A stretch of DNA of 64,000 nt from Triangularia verruculosa (GCA_033296885.1 MU863883.1:1-64000), one strand, 5' to 3'; numbered from the stretch's first letter, positions 36,222-48,200 are shown. Notes: generated by a model not told the origin, from the sequence alone. Program-made: numbers and translations.

Positions 36222-38239
36222 ATGGAGTCGGTTTCGAAAGACCTGACAATCACCAAGACGCTGCTCACTTCAGCTCTCTTTAGACCTGACCCGATATCCT
36301 GCCCGCGCAATGACATCGAGTCCATGCTTGCGCTGCTCAACTCGACCATCGCCGAGTGCTCGCCAACCAATGTCCAGGTTTGATAATACGCTTTGTCCAT
36401 AGCTTGTTTGCCGTTGAGAGACCTGATGGCTAAGTCGCACCGCGTCAGAGATGCAAACAATGGGCTCTGAACAATCTGCTTCCGTCGACGGCTCGGATCT
36501 CCAGCTTTTGCAAATACCTGGTTGCCCTTTCCAAGTCCATTGGCCAAGACAAACATGTTACCGCACAATCAGCAAGGAGCCGTGTGCCATCGGTGAGACG
36601 CCGGAGGCTACACATACTCTACATTCTCAACGACTTGCTTTACCACGTCAAGTATCGAAGCCGCGATGATGGCTTTGCCCAGAACTTAGAGCCCGCATTG
36701 CCAGCTCTGTTCAAGAGCGCCGCCTCCTTCAACAACTGTCCCAAGCACATCCGCAAGTTACGAGACCTTATCGCATTGTGGGAAGAGAACCAATACTTCT
36801 CCCAAGGGCATATTCAAGAGCTCCGAGAAGCTTTGGAAACGCCAGCTGACGAGGGAACGGCCAATGATGCTGAACACACTGCCAATTCCGCTGATGGACT
36901 AGCCAATAATTCGGTCAAATCAGCACCGTTTATCATGCCGGCAATGCATGGCGACCCCTCACTTCCATGGTATGACCTACCTGCGGGCAACTGGCTACCG
37001 CACATCCAGAAGAACTCGACCAAGCCGATGAATCCATCATTGATCAAGCCGTTGGAGTTAAATAAGGGGCCAGCGGATCAGAACTTGGTGGCAGCGGTTA
37101 AAAGTCTTCTGCTCGATATCGACAAGATTTACTCCACTGAGGCGGACATTGGCGACACTCCACGAGACATTGGTCAGATGGGAGAGATGGTCGAGGTTGA
37201 CGAAATCACGGGTGAGATAATTGGTGGAGACACATACTATGGCTGGTCTCGTCACTTCTGCAAGAATATGAGGGCTCGCAAGCGCAATGGCGGTCGGAGG
37301 AGCGAACGAGATAACAGCAGAGGACGAGGGATCACCCGGTCATCGCGTTCCTACAGCCGATCACCAAGTCGATCTCGCAGTCGCAGTGGGCGCCGCCGGG
37401 ATCACGGTTCTTCTAGCCGAAACTCAAGCAGACCTGCTTTCAAGCGTCAGCGGGTTTCGGAGTCACCACGCAATGGCAGGAGCCGGTCCGACAGTCGAGG
37501 GAGAGACAGCAGCAGACGCAGGAGTCACTCCTACACGAGTCGATCACGATCACGGTCACGTTCTAGCCGAAGTGATTATTCACGACGGCATCGCAGTCGC
37601 AGCTTTTCACGATCTCGATCTAGATCTCAACCAAGGTCAAGGTCAAGAGCCCATGATCGTGATAGAAAAGACAGAAGCCAAACAGGGAGCCCCCCAAGAA
37701 GCCCAAGCTACTCCCGGTCACCGTCAAGAGACCGATCACGGCGCCGATCACCACCTAGTCGACAACCTTACAGCGGGCAGCCACCGCCATATCCCCAGCA
37801 ACCACATCCGGGCTTTGCGCCACCACCTCCACCTCCTAATTTTCAAGCCGGCCACTTCCCTCCGCCAATGCCAGCGTTCCCCGGTGGTGGTCCTCCGCCA
37901 GTGCCACCCAATTTTCCACAAGGGAGTTTCCCAATGCCTATTCCGCCTCCAAACTTTCATGGAGCTTGGCCTCCACCTCCACCACCTGGTCAATCTCAAC
38001 AGTTTTTCCCAGGTGTTCACCCCCCGCCTCCTCCGCCTGGTGGCCCTGGGATGGGCTTCCAGAGTGGCTGGGCTGGTCGAGGTGGGCATGTTCCTCCATC
38101 GCCTCCTGGACCGCCAACTGGACCACAGGGTCACTATCAGGATGTTTGGAATCAGCAAGGCCGAGGAGGCCATAACGGGGGGTTCAGCAGAGGCGGTGGT
38201 AGAGGGGGGAACAGAGGTTATGGGCAAAAGAGGTGGTAA
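36222..38239 (+). CDS. CID-domain, RS-rich and proline-rich nuclear protein (CHERP/SCAF-like)
   Basis: Probably binds RNA polymerase II CTD or splicing factors. Exons 36222-36377 and 36449-38239 (intron 71 nt) give 648 residues. Residues ~1-160 form a CID (RPR) helical domain (IESMLALLNSTIAECSPTN, KCKQWALNNLLPS, RLHILYILNDLLYHVK, CPKHIRKLRDLIALWEEN). A long RS/RD region (SRSPSRSRSRSGRRRDHG and further) starts near residue 360. Then come repeated PPPPP/NF segments and a Gly/Arg C-terminus (GGFSRGGGRGGNRGYGQKRW). The CID-plus-RS layout is like CHERP and SCAF proteins; an orthologue cannot be fixed from this alone. A long alternative frame over the RS region is a by-product of its codon repeats. 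Confidence 0.87.
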
Positions 38240-38836
38240 TGTTTGAGTTTGCGAGTGTAAGAACAGCCGGCTGCGTTGGAAAGTGCATGCTATCCTTTGG
38301 CATTAGCTGCATGGGATTTTATATCTCAGTCAATTGGTATATATCCTTTTCTATACTCCACCTTGAGTGAGACTGTTTTCCACACGAAATATGGATTTGT
38401 TCGCCATTTTCCGAGGCTATCCAGGGAATGTCTTCAGCTTTTAATACGATAAGTATAATTCAGATAAAAATCAAGTGGAGTGGTGCTTCTCCTTTCTGGA
38501 TTGCTTGCCTCAATATAACGAAAAGATGAAGAGGTATCTTGCTTGTTGTTTGCCCATGTCCAGGACCCAACCCAGCCAGACATATAATCTATACAGCCCC
38601 CCCTTTTTATCCCCGTCTAGATCCAAAAAAAAGCCAGATCATTATAGAGCCGCCTCCCAAGCAAATGCGACGAGAAAACCCGTCCAAAAATCCAAGCCAG
38701 CCCACCAACGCCAATGCCATGGGAGATACGAAAACCCCTTATAACAACCCAAAAACACATATAATACAACCCCTGATTTTCTTACAGCCTCCCTCCCGAG
38801 CCCCTTCGTCAACCATTAATTTTTTTAGACTTTTGT
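38240..38836. other. Intergenic between convergent genes
   Basis: About 600 bp between the CID gene stop and the TIM22 stop. It contains A-rich and C-rich tracts, probably UTRs, and no gene. Confidence 0.5.
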
Positions 38837-39262
38837 TCAGTCCTCATCCTTTGGCATCCTCATCCAGGCATCAATCGCCGCGCTAAACGCAGCAAAGCCC
38901 GCACAGCCAATCGCCGCGGCCTGGGGCCCGCCGTTCCTCGCGAGGATGCCACCCGTCAGACAGCCCGACGCTACACCGTTGGCGAGATCGTTCTTTGCTC
39001 GGAGACCCTCGATGCCGCATTCTATCCCGGCGAACAGGGCGCCGACCTTGCCAAAGTTTTTGGCGGTGGACCAGGAGCGGGCGCCCATGTCCTTGAACCC
39101 GTGGGAGAGCTGCTTGCGGAGGGGGAGGGTGGAGATGTCGACGGGGGGTTTGATGCCTGGGATGGGGGCCGTGTGCTGGCCTGGGGTGCCGGTTTGGGGG
39201 GAGTGGTAGGGTGTGTCGTAGGCCATCTGTTTGGGGGGGGGGGGGGGGGGGGGGGGGGGGTG

Positions 39263-39318
<56 letters not shown>

Positions 39319-39357
39319 GNNNNNNNNNNCCGCGGCCCCCCCGCCCCCCCCGCCCCC

Positions 39358-39389
<32 letters not shown>

Positions 39390-39720
39390 GGGTTAGTTAA
39401 AGGTGGGAGAGGGAGGGATGTCGGGAAGGGACGTACGGAGGCCATGAACATGCCGAAGACACCGCCGAGGGCGAAACCAGCGCCGCCGGACATGACGGTT
39501 TTGGCGTAGCAGGATTCCATGAGGTTTTGGAGCTTTAGGACGTAGGTTAGTATAGAGACATATCGGTGGGAAAGGAGAGAGATAATCATACCATCTTCAC
39601 GTTTGGATCGCCTTGGGGCTGGGGCATTGGTGGTGTCGCCGACGCACCTGATGATCCTCCAGCGGAGGGGAAGCCACCTGCGCCGGGGAACCCGCCGGCA
39701 TCGCCGCCTGGGAAGTTCAT
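38837..39720 (-). CDS. tim22: Mitochondrial carrier-import translocase subunit TIM22
   Basis: Channel subunit of the TIM22 complex, which inserts carrier proteins into the mitochondrial inner membrane. Three exons: 39720-39592, 39532-39437 and 39226-38837, giving 204 residues. The N-terminus is Gly/Pro-rich (MNFPGGDAGGFPGAGG). The Tim17/22/23 features are ESCYAKTVMSGGAGFALGGVFGMFMAS, DMGARSWSTAKNFGKVGALFAGIECGIEGLRAK, and GCLTGGILARNGGPQAAAIGCAGFAAFSAAID with GxxxG-type helices and the conserved Cys residues. Intron 2 (39436-39227) contains an assembly gap, so its true length is unknown. The coding exons are unaffected. Confidence 0.93.
39232..39388. repeat. Poly-G / N-gap / poly-C artefact inside TIM22 intron 2
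   Basis: A run of mostly G (39232-39316, with a short TGTT break) meets about ten N at 39319-39328 and then a run of mostly C to 39388. Such a mirrored homopolymer around a gap is typical of a sequencing or gap-filling failure at a long G/C tract. It should not be read as biology, nor should the poly-Gly and poly-Pro ORFs across it. Confidence 0.9.
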
Positions 39721-40463
39721 GATGTGCTGTTGTCTGGGTGGTTTATCGAGGGAGAGACTGGATGGTGAGGTGTCCGAGCTCATAGGTCGCAAAAAGGGAG
39801 CACCAGGAACGAGAGCGAGTGTCGTCGGCGTCGTCAAATCGGAGGTGGGTTGGTTCTGGCAGGGGTCTCGAAAGTCGTTATCGGTGCAATCGCCAGGCCA
39901 AAATGTTGCTTATCAGCGAGAAATATTTCTGCGGGGGTTGACCGCTTTCCGGAATCGGACAGGTCTGGTGTGTATTATTACACCTTGTTACAGGTATCTT
40001 ACCGTTGCCACTTGCAGCTTTTTTGCAGAAGGTCGACGCAAACTTTGAGCATGAAGCTTCACACAAAATTGCAGAAATGGCATGATAGGGCTTGAAACCA
40101 AAATCTTCTGACTTTTGAGACAGACTTGACTAGCTAAGATACGTACCATGTGCGTCTGCCACGCCACCATTGCCTTCCATCATCTAGCACTCAGCCACGC
40201 CTTGGACCAGTCGAGGAAAGACTGCTACACATGATGCAAGCCTCTGAAAGTAGTAAGAAGCTCCCGAAAAGATGTCCTGTATACCTCCCAATGGAACCTT
40301 CTACGGCCCGTAGACTATCTTAGACCCCTGTTTCCATCTTTTAAGGCACTGCTCAGCCGTTTTACAACCTCAAAAGATAGCAAGTGCGTTAATCGGACTA
40401 TTCAAATCTCATCAGCATTCACTCTCACGCAAATAGCCAATGGTTTGCCAAAGGGATGATAAC
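39721..40463. other. Intergenic: TIM22 promoter and cyclase gene 3' flank
   Basis: About 740 bp. A last small exon of the cyclase gene could lie here (see that gene), but I could not identify one. Nothing else is visible. Confidence 0.45.
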
Positions 40464-41636
40464 TCACCTAGCCAAAGCCCCAGGCAGGTTGATGACCTCG
40501 CTCGTCAAGAAGAAACTCCATCTCTTCTGCCTCTTGGCCTCCTCAGCCAGCGCTTCCAGATCGAACAACTCCCCCATCGGGCACCCCCAGCCTGCGAGCA
40601 GCACCTCATGCATGGTAAAGTTTGATCTTGACGGATTAGCCTCCACACCTGGCATGTCGCCAGCAACAGCAGCAAAGTTCTCCCAGAGGAACTTCATCAT
40701 GGGAAGACTCTGCTCCAGTCCAGACGCACTGATTGGGCCACTGCGCTGAAGAGCCAAGATCTCTTCGCGGGTTTTGTTGTTGAAGCCGACGGTCCATCCT
40801 GCAGATAATCCCGTAAGCAACAAGTTATACCTTTTGATATCGGGTGGTGTTAAGAAAAAAAAAACATACCAGACCTCACAATCAAAATATCCCCAAACCT
40901 CACCTTGGTTCCCTGCCACTTCAAGACAGCCCTGACATCCTCCAGCGAAATCCCACTAGTCTCCCCTTTAAACGGATCAAACCTCCTGAACCTCTCCTCC
41001 GGGTTCTTCTTCTCCAACTGCTTCAACCTCCAACTCTCGAAATCAACCAACACCCCCCGTCCCACAATCCCCTTCTCCGACCAGACTATACCACCTCACC
41101 GTTAGCACCCCACTTCTCCCCCATAGATCTGAAAAGTACGTACCATGTATCCCATTAACAGTACTATTCCCCTTCCCCACCACATCCTCATCCCTCACCC
41201 CGTTATAAAACCTCCGCTCAGCCACATAAGGGAAGTGCCTCAGACTATCCCAGTGGCTGGACAGCTGCGAGTTGTAATCCCATATCTCGTCGTAGTACGG
41301 TCCGGCGGGGTAGATCTTGTGACCAAAGCTCCCGCGGTTGATGAAGGATTCGTTTCCTTGGGCGTTCATGGCCCAGTTCAGACTTACTCTTACCCCGGTC
41401 TTGATCTCCGACTTTGAGGCCGCCGCGACGATGGCCGGGGAGAGACGGTTCAGCGTGCCGAGCTCATCTTTGGGACCGTATAGCCCCCAGGCGGAGAGGT
41501 AGGGGTTGCCTTCTCCTAGGGGAAGGCTGGAGAAGGGGGGGATGCCGTTGGAGTTGAGCGGGGTTTTCTTGGAGGAGGGGTGGGCGGTGATTAGGGAGGG
41601 CAGGAGGGTGATGAGGATGGGGTGGATGGTGAGCAT
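40464..41636 (-). CDS. Secreted cyclase-family (kynurenine formamidase-like) hydrolase
   Basis: Metal-dependent hydrolase of the cyclase/kynurenine-formamidase superfamily; the substrate is unknown. Exons 41636-41144, 41085-40870 and 40798-40464 give 347 residues. A signal peptide is evident (MLTIHPILITLLPSLITAHP). Family features are AWGLYGPKDELGTLNRLSP, SLNWAMNA, DSLRHFPYVAERRFYNG, the exon-1/2 junction GIHVWSEKGIVGRGVLVDF, and GWGCPMGELFDLEALAEE. The reading ends ALAR-stop, but that codon overlaps a good donor (AG|GTGAGT). Family members usually end with a short PPN-type tail, so a final exon may be missing from this model. Confidence 0.85.
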
Positions 41637-42740
41637 GGTGGAGGTGTATGTGAGAGAGTCAAGGGAGGTGGTATAAGATGAAGGCCTTGCACCAAAGAAG
41701 AGGTCGACATAGGATCAGAATATATACGGCTACCTAACCACTAGTGTAGGTGCCACAAGGTCTACCAGACCACCATCTAGACCCCTTCAATACTCCCTCA
41801 TATGAATCGCGACAGGTAAGCCGGGTGAGCCTTTTGATCCTTGCCGCAAAGCAACCCGAATTCTCCATGTGGGATGTCTCCAGCAGTGTGGTCCAATAGC
41901 TTTCCCTGCAATACAACCTGTGGTTTCTTTTCCTATGCAGTGAGCGCGCCCATCTCCCCATGATTTGTCTTATTAGTCTGGTTCCTATAGCCTTTTCACG
42001 CCGCGGGATACCCCCCGCGGATGTGCTTACTCAAATCCCACTGCCGGCGACGCCATCATGCACCCCAGCTGGGAGCCCAATCTGTGGTCAGCAATGCGTG
42101 CTCACTCGTGGCGCTCTTCAATGCGAGCCTCGCTTTCTCGGCATTTGCCAAATGTCACGACCGTGTCGATACGCCGCGGTGGGAAGTATATGCGGACTGC
42201 TTGGTGAAAACTAGCTCTCTAGGCTGGGGTTAGTTACACAAGGTAGACCATATCACCAAGCAACAAGACAACCGAATGCTGGCGCTCTGATGACGCGGTA
42301 GGAGTCTTGGTACTACCCAGCTTCGCCGATGGACGGTGTAAATTGTGTGATTGCTGCAAGAGAACGCAGAATGTTTCTGGATTAAGTAAGGAGACAGAGC
42401 TGCGCATTCAGGGTCCCAAACACGCGAAGAGCTGACTGGATCAAACTTGGACGTAACTCAGCAGGAGATCTCATTTCTCACGCCTCGATACGGAATAACA
42501 TGAACGGCCGAGGGCGCCGAGGGGCCGGAAGATGCAAATCAAACATCCCATTCCCAAAATGCTGCAATATCTGGAGTGTGTATCCTCATCACCCCAGGAA
42601 CCAACCAGGACGCCGGGACCTAGCTCGTAGCTGAACGTTTTAACGTCCGATCCGTATGCCATTGGGTTCACTATCCGGTATTCCCTCGTGAGCCGAAAAT
42701 GTCAAATCGCTGCCTTTATTTTCCCAAACCCGCTTCCTAT
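41637..42740. other. Intergenic: cyclase promoter and uL15 3' flank
   Basis: About 1.1 kb between two minus-strand genes. Only short unconvincing ORFs are present and no motif was recognised. Confidence 0.45.
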
Positions 42741-43681
42741 TTAAGCGACGAGCTCGACAACACCACCAGCCTCAACAATCTTGCGCTCAGCCTCAGCGCT
42801 GACGTACCGGGCACGGACAACGAGGGGGATCTCAGGGAGACGGCCTAATGACAGAGTTAGCCCATCCATTTCTCCTCATTCAGAATTTCCAGAGTACTCA
42901 CCCTTGCCGAGGAGCTTGGCGTAGCCGTTGGCGAGGAGGTCGATGACGGGGGCAGAATCGGCCTTGGCACCGGAGACATACTTGTCGCGGGTCTCAAGGG
43001 GGACGAGAGACCAGAGCTTCTCGATGTTGATGGTGGGGGCCCACTGGTGGTTGCGGAGCATGTGGAAGTCTATCCAACTAGTCAATTCCCATGTCCTTCA
43101 CTTCAGCTCGTTATCGATCGCGGGGAACGTACGTCTCATGCCGACCTTTCCGAAGTAACCGGGATGGTCTGATTCCAGTCGTTAGCAATTGTTATTCGCT
43201 CGCGTTTGAGGCGCATTGGTTGCTTGATGCTAGAAGCTAGAGTTTCCTCTAGACCTCTCGCAACCAAGTCCCAGACAACCCCAGGGGCGATGGTTTCGTA
43301 CACTTATCGAGGTTGGTGCGGTGGTGGTGCTTTTCGTCGAGTTAGCCCATATCCTATCACCGTCCAAATTTCCCAAAGGATTTTGTCGTACCTGACCACC
43401 GGCCATACCACGACCACCCGGGTGCTTTCTGTGCTTGCCGACGCGACTGGAAAATTATTCGTCAATGTGAGTTCGTTGCGGTCGGTCGATTGATCGTTAC
43501 GTACCCCTTACCGGCGGACACCTGGAGAACACACACAATCAGTAACCTATTCCAAACAACATTTTCGGTCGGTGGGATAGAACATACATGGCCGCGGTGC
43601 TTTCTTGTCTTGGAAAACCGGGTAGGCTGCGAAAGTCAGCATCGTCTCCTCGTGATACAGCGATTGCGGCAGTCATACCAT
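42741..43681 (-). CDS. rpl28: 60S ribosomal protein uL15 (L27a/L28)
   Basis: Large-subunit ribosomal protein. Eight exons give 149 residues, exactly the yeast Rpl28 length: 43681-43679 (ATG only), 43626-43588, 43521-43505 (17 nt), 43446-43392, 43329-43302 (28 nt), 43168-43133, 43069-42902 and 42844-42741. The joined start is MPTRFSKTRKHRGHVSAGKG, followed by RVGKHRKHPGGRGMAGGQHHHR and YHPGYFGKVGMRHFHMLRN. It ends IVEAGGVVELVA. Seven introns, most near the 5' end, are typical of ribosomal protein genes in this fungal class. Each junction has a GT donor and AG acceptor and keeps frame. Confidence 0.95.
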
Positions 43682-44218
43682 GGTGGCTGTTGGTTAGTGA
43701 CGATGTCCGGAATTCGTCGACGGTGATGCTCTTCGCAAAAGAGCTATTTCGGGTCCCGCCGTAGATTTTAGGGCTGGGTATTTTTTTGGTGGGCGCAGGA
43801 CCTGAGAACCAGATCCGGATTTTTGCCGGAGCGCACACAGCTGTAAAGCGGGGCCGCCAGTCTGCCCTGAAGACTTGGCGCAAGGGCAAAGGTGAACTTC
43901 TGTGGGGCAGTTGGGGCTACAGGAGCCGGGTTAGGGTTGCTCGCCTTTCAGTCTTGGCCGAGCTTTCTCGTTCTGAACGAAAGCCAGCAACTCACATCCC
44001 AGGGTATTGGGTTTCTTGCCTTGTTCTCATCATGTCACTTCTACTTTTAGCATCGCAAAACCATTGCGCCAATTCTCCATGAGCCGGTGCGATCAGTCTG
44101 AACAGATCATCAGCTTGTCTCAAGCATTTGACAGTCCGATTCAATTAGCTGGAGCCAACCTCCTGATACAGTGACATCTTCCTGTTAAGCAGCTGCAACA
44201 TGCTATAGCTGGATCGTC
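43682..44218. promoter_or_regulatory. uL15 promoter and PSMG3-like gene 3' flank
   Basis: 537 bp upstream of the uL15 start. It carries the telobox listed separately. I see no other gene. Confidence 0.55.
43928..43938 (+). promoter_or_regulatory. Telobox-like site upstream of uL15
   Basis: GGGTTAGGGTT (AACCCTAACCC on the gene strand), about 250 bp upstream of the uL15 start codon. Telomere-repeat-like boxes bound by Myb/TRF-type factors are known in ribosomal protein gene promoters of many ascomycetes. Function here is inferred from motif and position. Confidence 0.55.
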
Positions 44219-44714
44219 TTAGATGACTTCCAACACCAATTCCAGAAAGTCAAAGAACGCCTCGCCTCCTCCATCCACTGTCTCTAGTCCCAGCCCCAGC
44301 AAGAGAGTCCTCTTCTCATCGGGATTACGGAGGGCCAAGTGGCTTGCAATCTGGCTGGCATACAAATGGCCCATGGTCTCTCTATCTGAATCTCCACCGC
44401 CAAGTAAGGTACTGGGAGTCAAGTGTGCTGAAGGTAGATTGCTTGAGCCAGGAAGAGCCATCTCGATAGTCGCTGAAGACGGTGCTGATAATGGTACTGA
44501 CACCTTTGCAAACGTGAGTGACTTGTTCAGGAAGGATGACTTTTGGTCAGTTTGAACTCACCCACTGGGCTAGGCGGCCCCCTTGAGACACCGTGAGCAT
44601 GATCTTGTCTGAGAAGCTTGTAGCTTCCACTTCCGTTGGGACCCCGTTGATGATGCCCGTGGCCGTTTTGGAAGGGGCAGGGAAAGGCTCCTCCCTATGA
44701 GAAGTGCCGTCCAT
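44219..44714 (-). CDS. PSMG3-like proteasome assembly chaperone
   Basis: Predicted chaperone for 20S proteasome alpha-ring assembly (PSMG3/Irc25 type). Two exons: 44714-44562 and 44503-44219, intron 58 nt, giving 145 residues. The similarity to PSMG3 runs through the exon junction: NGVPTEVEATSFSDKIMLTV, GGRLAQW|VSVPLS, MGHLYASQIASHLALRNPDEKRTLLLGLGLE, then a helical end FFDFLELVLEVI. The chosen Met (MDGTSHREEP) gives a normal family length; the frame stays open upstream to 44879. Sequence conservation in this family is weak, so the call rests on pattern and length. Confidence 0.75.
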
Positions 44715-44951
44715 CTTGACTATCGTCAGAGCAGTTGTTGATAGACCGCTGTCGAGGAGTGTTGGTCCAATACTATACCTCTTCAATTTCATGAACTGAC
44801 GAACATATCTCACTGTTCTCACTTGCTGCCTGCTGCAAGGTCTTGCACACTGTCTGGTGCACTGTGCGTCTTGTCCCACCCTTGCTTGTGGGGTCGGCAG
44901 TTAGTGCTCACGTCCTGGACAGAAAAGTAGGCACTGAAAAGTGGGAATCTA

Positions 44952-45042
44952 GCCTTGAAAGATAAGGTAGCTAATAGGTCTTAAAAGATAGTTAACAGGC
45001 CTTAAAGATGGTTGATAGGCCTTAAAAGATAGTTGACAGGCC
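44952..45042. repeat. Short imperfect tandem repeat, period about 20-21 bp
   Basis: Four degenerate copies of a unit like CTTAAAAGATAGTTGACAGG, roughly at 44952, 44980, 45001 and 45021. It lies 210-300 bp upstream of the DHR1 start codon and may lie in that gene's promoter. Confidence 0.8.
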
Positions 45043-45250
45043 TTTTCTACTATTTTAATGATGTGATGCTGGCTTGCAGTACCAGTTATCGTTATCTTAT
45101 CCACGGCGTGGGGACTGGCGGAATGTGTTTTGGTAGGGTTGGTGCCCCACTTAGATTTCCCCAATTCAAATTCTGCCGGGCGGACAAGATTTCTCGAAAT
45201 CTTGAAGGGCTGGGGATTTGAGAATTTCCACCGTGGTTCCCAGCGACAAG

Positions 45251-48200
45251 ATGGCTGTCAAGAAATTCGTCCCTCGCCAGCGAAAAAGAAAACACCTTGA
45301 GCGCCAATGCACTGAGCTCGATACAGATCCCAATGCGGTTGAAATCACCCCAGCGCAGCAGGCTGAGGCCGAGGAGAAGAGAAGGCAGTTGCGCGATTCA
45401 CTAAAGCCCGATGGTACCAAAGTCACCGGCAAGAAGGCCAAGCGCCTTGAGAAGTATATCGAAAGCAAGCTGAAGAAGGATGAGCAGCGAGAGCTCCTCG
45501 CCAAACTTGCCGCCAACAAGATCGACACCAGTCTATTTAGCAGCGCCAAGTCAATTGGTCAGGTCAAGGAGACCAAGAGGGAAGCCATCCGCCGTGTTCT
45601 CAGGGCAAAGGATGCCGGTCTTGGGGTGGAAAAATCCGAGTTGTCTTTGCTTTACCAGAAGCGCACTGTTAAGGAAGGAGAAGTACCACGGAAACAGCAG
45701 CCAGAGGAATCCGACGAGGATTCGGAGCAGGAAGAGCCCGAGACGACAGCAGTGCCGAAGCAACCGCCATCTCAAGCTTCATCGACTACAGCCGCTGTCA
45801 ACCCAGCAGTTGGATCTGGGCTGAAGCGGCCGCTGGATGTTGACAACTCCGGCCGCCCGGTGCTTGCAAAGAGACAGAAGCGAGGTGGCGTCAAGTCCAA
45901 GTTCTCTATCGCTGCGCCTGTCGTTCACGAAGAAGCGGAATCTGATGAATTTGGCGGTTTTAGTTTTTCCGATGATGGGCAGTCGGGCGAGGAGGATGAG
46001 GAGGATTCTGATGCTAGCGAGTCAGATGAAAGTGGCGGACCGTCTGACGAGGACATGAGTGAGCCAGGCAGTGAGGAAGATGATGATGAAGAAGAAGATG
46101 AGAGTTCTGGAGACGAGTATGGCTCAGATGACGAGGAGGAGGCTAAACAACAACGGAAAGCAAGATCATCGGCGTTCAAAGCCTGGGCACACCAACAACG
46201 AAACGAAGCCTTGGGCTACACACCAACAACATCGACAATACTTGACATACCCAGGCCAGAGAATTTCAAGCCTCGTCCAGTAGAACAAGAGCCGTTACCG
46301 ATAGAGTTGCAACCAACGAGCAATGTCACCAGAAAGTCGCATGCGGTCACTGTCACCAGAGACCTTGAGATTGAAGAGGCTCGTTTCAAGCTTCCTGTCG
46401 TGGCCGAGGAACAGAAGATTATGGAGGCTATCCACAATAACGATGTTGTTGTCATCTGCGGTGCTACTGGTTCCGGAAAGACCACGCAGCTGCCGCAGTT
46501 TCTGTTTGAGGCTGGATATGGTGACGCAAAGGGTCCCACTCCTGGCATGATCGGCGTCACTCAGCCGAGGCGTGTGGCTGCTGTCAGTATGTCGAAGCGT
46601 GTTGGTCAGGAAATGGGAGATTTTGCCAAAGTGGTCGGCTATCAGATTAGGTTCGAGAGCACGGTAGACCCCAACACGGTCATCAAGTTTATGACCGATG
46701 GTGTCCTCCTTCGCGAGGCGGCCCAGGACTTTGCACTTCGCAAGTATTCTGCGATCATCATCGACGAGGCTCACGAGAGAAGTGTGAACACGGATATTCT
46801 CATCGCGTTGCTCAGTAGAGTGGTCAAGTTGAGAGCTGAGTTGGCCAAGGAGGACCCGTCAATGAAGCCCCTCAAGCTCATCATCATGTCTGCCACCCTC
46901 CGTGTCGAGGAGTTTACACAAAATACTGTCCTCTTTAAGACGCCGCCACGCGTCATTGACGTGGAGGGCCGTCAACACGAGGTCACCATTCACTTCGCCA
47001 AAAAGACAAGGCATGATTACGTTGAGGATGCCTTCCGCAAAATCAGCAGAGGTCACCGGAAACTGCCGCCAGGAGGTATGCTCGTGTTTCTCACTGGCCA
47101 GAGTGAGATCACTCAACTTAGCAAGCGCCTGAAGGCCGCGTTTGGCGGTGGTATGAATTCTGCAACGGGTCCCAAGGTCAGGATTTCTGCCAACGAGGCT
47201 CCTATCGAAGCTGAGGACATCGAATTCGGAGATTTTGATGACAGAGCGGTCCATGACATGGACGAGGACGAGATGGACACCATTTCTGACGATGAGGAAG
47301 AGGAGAAGGACTTTGAGATCGAGGACGAGGAATCAGGCACGGGCCCGAGGAAGATGCACATCTTGCCATTATACTCGATGCTTCCAACAAAAGAGCAGAT
47401 GAAGGTTTTCGAACCACCCCCAGACGGCTCGCGCTTGGTCATCTTGTCGACAAACGTTGCTGAAACCAGTTTGACCATCCCTGGTATTCGGTACGTCTTC
47501 GACTGCGGAAGATCCAAAGAGCGCCGTTACGACCCGGTGAGCAACGTTCAGAGTTTCCAAATTGACTGGATTAGCAAGGCGAGTGCGCAACAGCGCGCCG
47601 GTCGTGCCGGCCGTACGGGCCCCGGCCACTGCTGGAGGCTGTACTCGTCTGCGGTCTATGAGAGGGACTTCCCTCTGTTCGCCGATCCCGAGCTGCTCCG
47701 GATGCCCATTGAGGGTGTTGTTCTGCAACTCAAGGCCATGAACTTGCAGCATGTTATCAACTTCCCTTTCCCGACTGCCCCCGCTCGAGAAAGCTTGGCC
47801 AAGGCTGAGAAGCTTTTGACCTATCTCTCAGCCATCTCGCCTGCTGGCCAGATCACGCAAATTGGTTCCACGATGTCCATATTCCCCCTGTCACCTCGAT
47901 TCTCGCGTATCTTGCTTATTGGACACCTGCATGACTGTTTACCATACACTATCGCTCTGGTTGCTGGCCTGTCTGCTGGTGAAGTATTCATCAACGAGCA
48001 CCAGGCCATCCCGGCAGTGGAGCAGAGCACTGAAGGTTTCCGCACCAATGAGGAGGTCATCGCCGAGGACAAGCGGGCAAAGGTTCAACAAGCATACAAT
48101 GCTGTTCACAAGAACTTTTGCTCTCTCGACGACAAGTCTGATGCCATGAAACTGCTTCAAGTTGTCGGCGAGTTTGCCCACGAGCCTACCGAGGCTTGGT

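Noticed and set aside
37287..38246. 319-codon frame overlapping the CID/RS gene
   Set aside because: It mirrors the RS and proline-rich codon repeats of the real frame and lacks a domain or its own start context.
39101..39400. Poly-Gly and poly-Pro ORFs around the N block
   Set aside because: Produced by homopolymer runs next to an assembly gap.
44219..44555. 110-codon plus-strand ORF at the PSMG3-like locus
   Set aside because: Antisense to the minus-strand exon, which joins in frame across an intron to a recognisable family pattern.
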